A DNA stretch of 23,292 bases, from positions 1 through 23,292 of IMG/VR virus record IMGVR_UViG_3300036389_000010; one strand, 5' to 3'. The DNA comes from a virus. This document shows positions 23,035 to 23,292 of this stretch, piece after piece. The translations under genes were made by a program, and so were the position numbers. The notes beneath the pieces are model-generated. The model saw only the letters and a program-made list of their open reading frames with translations. It did no database searches and was not told the DNA's origin. The stretch's first letter is position 1; the number at the start of each line of letters is the position of its first letter.

Positions 23035-23292
23035 TTACTGCAAGACTTTCGGCATCACTAAGACGATGTCGACGTGCTTCTTCAGCACCATCGATGCAAT
23101 AGCAGCGATGTGTAGCGAAAATTCATCCTCGATCTTTGCTGCCTTCTCTTCGTCCTCGACGAAGGCATAGAGCATGGTGTCGTAAATTTCGTCGAAGTGG
23201 ATGCCGACGAACAGGTGGTCAAAGACGTCAGCGCCGACGACGCCGGCCATGCGTGCCTGGATGGCCAGATCCTGAATGGTGGTGAGTTTCAT
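23035..23292 (-). CDS. hypothetical 85-aa acidic protein at window edge
   Basis: The minus-strand frame runs from ATG at the last three bases of the window to TAA at 23035-23037. It encodes 85 residues with a helical, acidic middle (FVEDEEKAAKIEDEFSLHIA) and hydrophobic flanks that look like a soluble core, not membrane spans. The ATG may be internal if the gene continues beyond the window. No family is recognised. Its orientation opposes the late genes, so it could belong to another phage operon or to the host. Confidence 0.6.
   Translation of the reverse strand: MKLTTIQDLAIQARMAGVVGADVFDHLFVGIHFDEIYDTMLYAFVEDEEKAAKIEDEFSLHIAAIASMVLKKHVDIVLVMPKVLQ

Noticed and set aside
1-23292. CRISPR array, tRNA, rRNA, insertion sequence or integrase
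   Set aside because: No regularly spaced repeats, tRNA-like cloverleaf, rRNA segment, transposase or recombinase motif was seen on either strand.

Overview
The window is the late (structural and lysis) half of a podovirus-like phage or prophage. High GC with G/C-ending codons, and phage proteins of the kind seen in rhizobial and Bradyrhizobium-type genomes, point to an alphaproteobacterial host, probably Hyphomicrobiales. The host call is inferred from protein style and was not tested by a search. No integrase, repressor, replication gene or tRNA is visible, so this alone does not settle whether the element is an integrated prophage or a virus.

Layout. (1) 1-1960: a small unknown gene, a small-terminase-like gene and the large terminase. 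(2) 1957-7412: portal, small conserved protein, scaffold, major capsid protein and a decoration-like protein. UUCG-tetraloop terminators follow the capsid and decoration genes. (3) 7476-10503: an unknown structural-region protein, a head-to-tail adaptor and a gp10-like tail hub. (4) 10500-15680: a GNAT-like protein, a virion protein ending in a peptidase S74 chaperone domain, a lysozyme-domain protein and a large Gly/Ala-rich protein, probably the ejected set. Nearly every junction in regions 1-4 is a stop/start overlap of 1-4 bp or slightly more, so translation is probably coupled. (5) 15607-15866: a small antisense membrane ORF and a + strand terminator. (6) 15883-18185: a collar-domain fibre and a second fibre or spike protein. 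(7) 18166-19185, minus strand: an O-antigen-type acyltransferase, a classic lysogenic-conversion gene. (8) 19314-21169: lysis cassette with a tail-anchored endolysin-like protein, a three-TM holin-like protein, a TM/coiled-coil protein and a small secreted di-cysteine protein. (9) 21186-22532: a small fibre-associated protein and an SGNH esterase split by one in-frame amber codon. (10) 22533-23292: small genes on both strands, a 17-bp palindrome and a 9-bp inverted repeat. This may be the edge of the late region.

How it fits together. The terminase packages DNA through the portal into a scaffolded HK97-type capsid. The adaptor and hub close the head, and three virion proteins are probably delivered into the cell. 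The fibres, and perhaps the SGNH esterase, contact surface polysaccharide, while the acyltransferase would modify that surface in an infected or lysogenic cell. The most striking observation is the amber codon at 22239-22241. It separates the Ser and Gly/Asn catalytic blocks of the esterase from its Asp/His block, while the downstream frame stays fully open.
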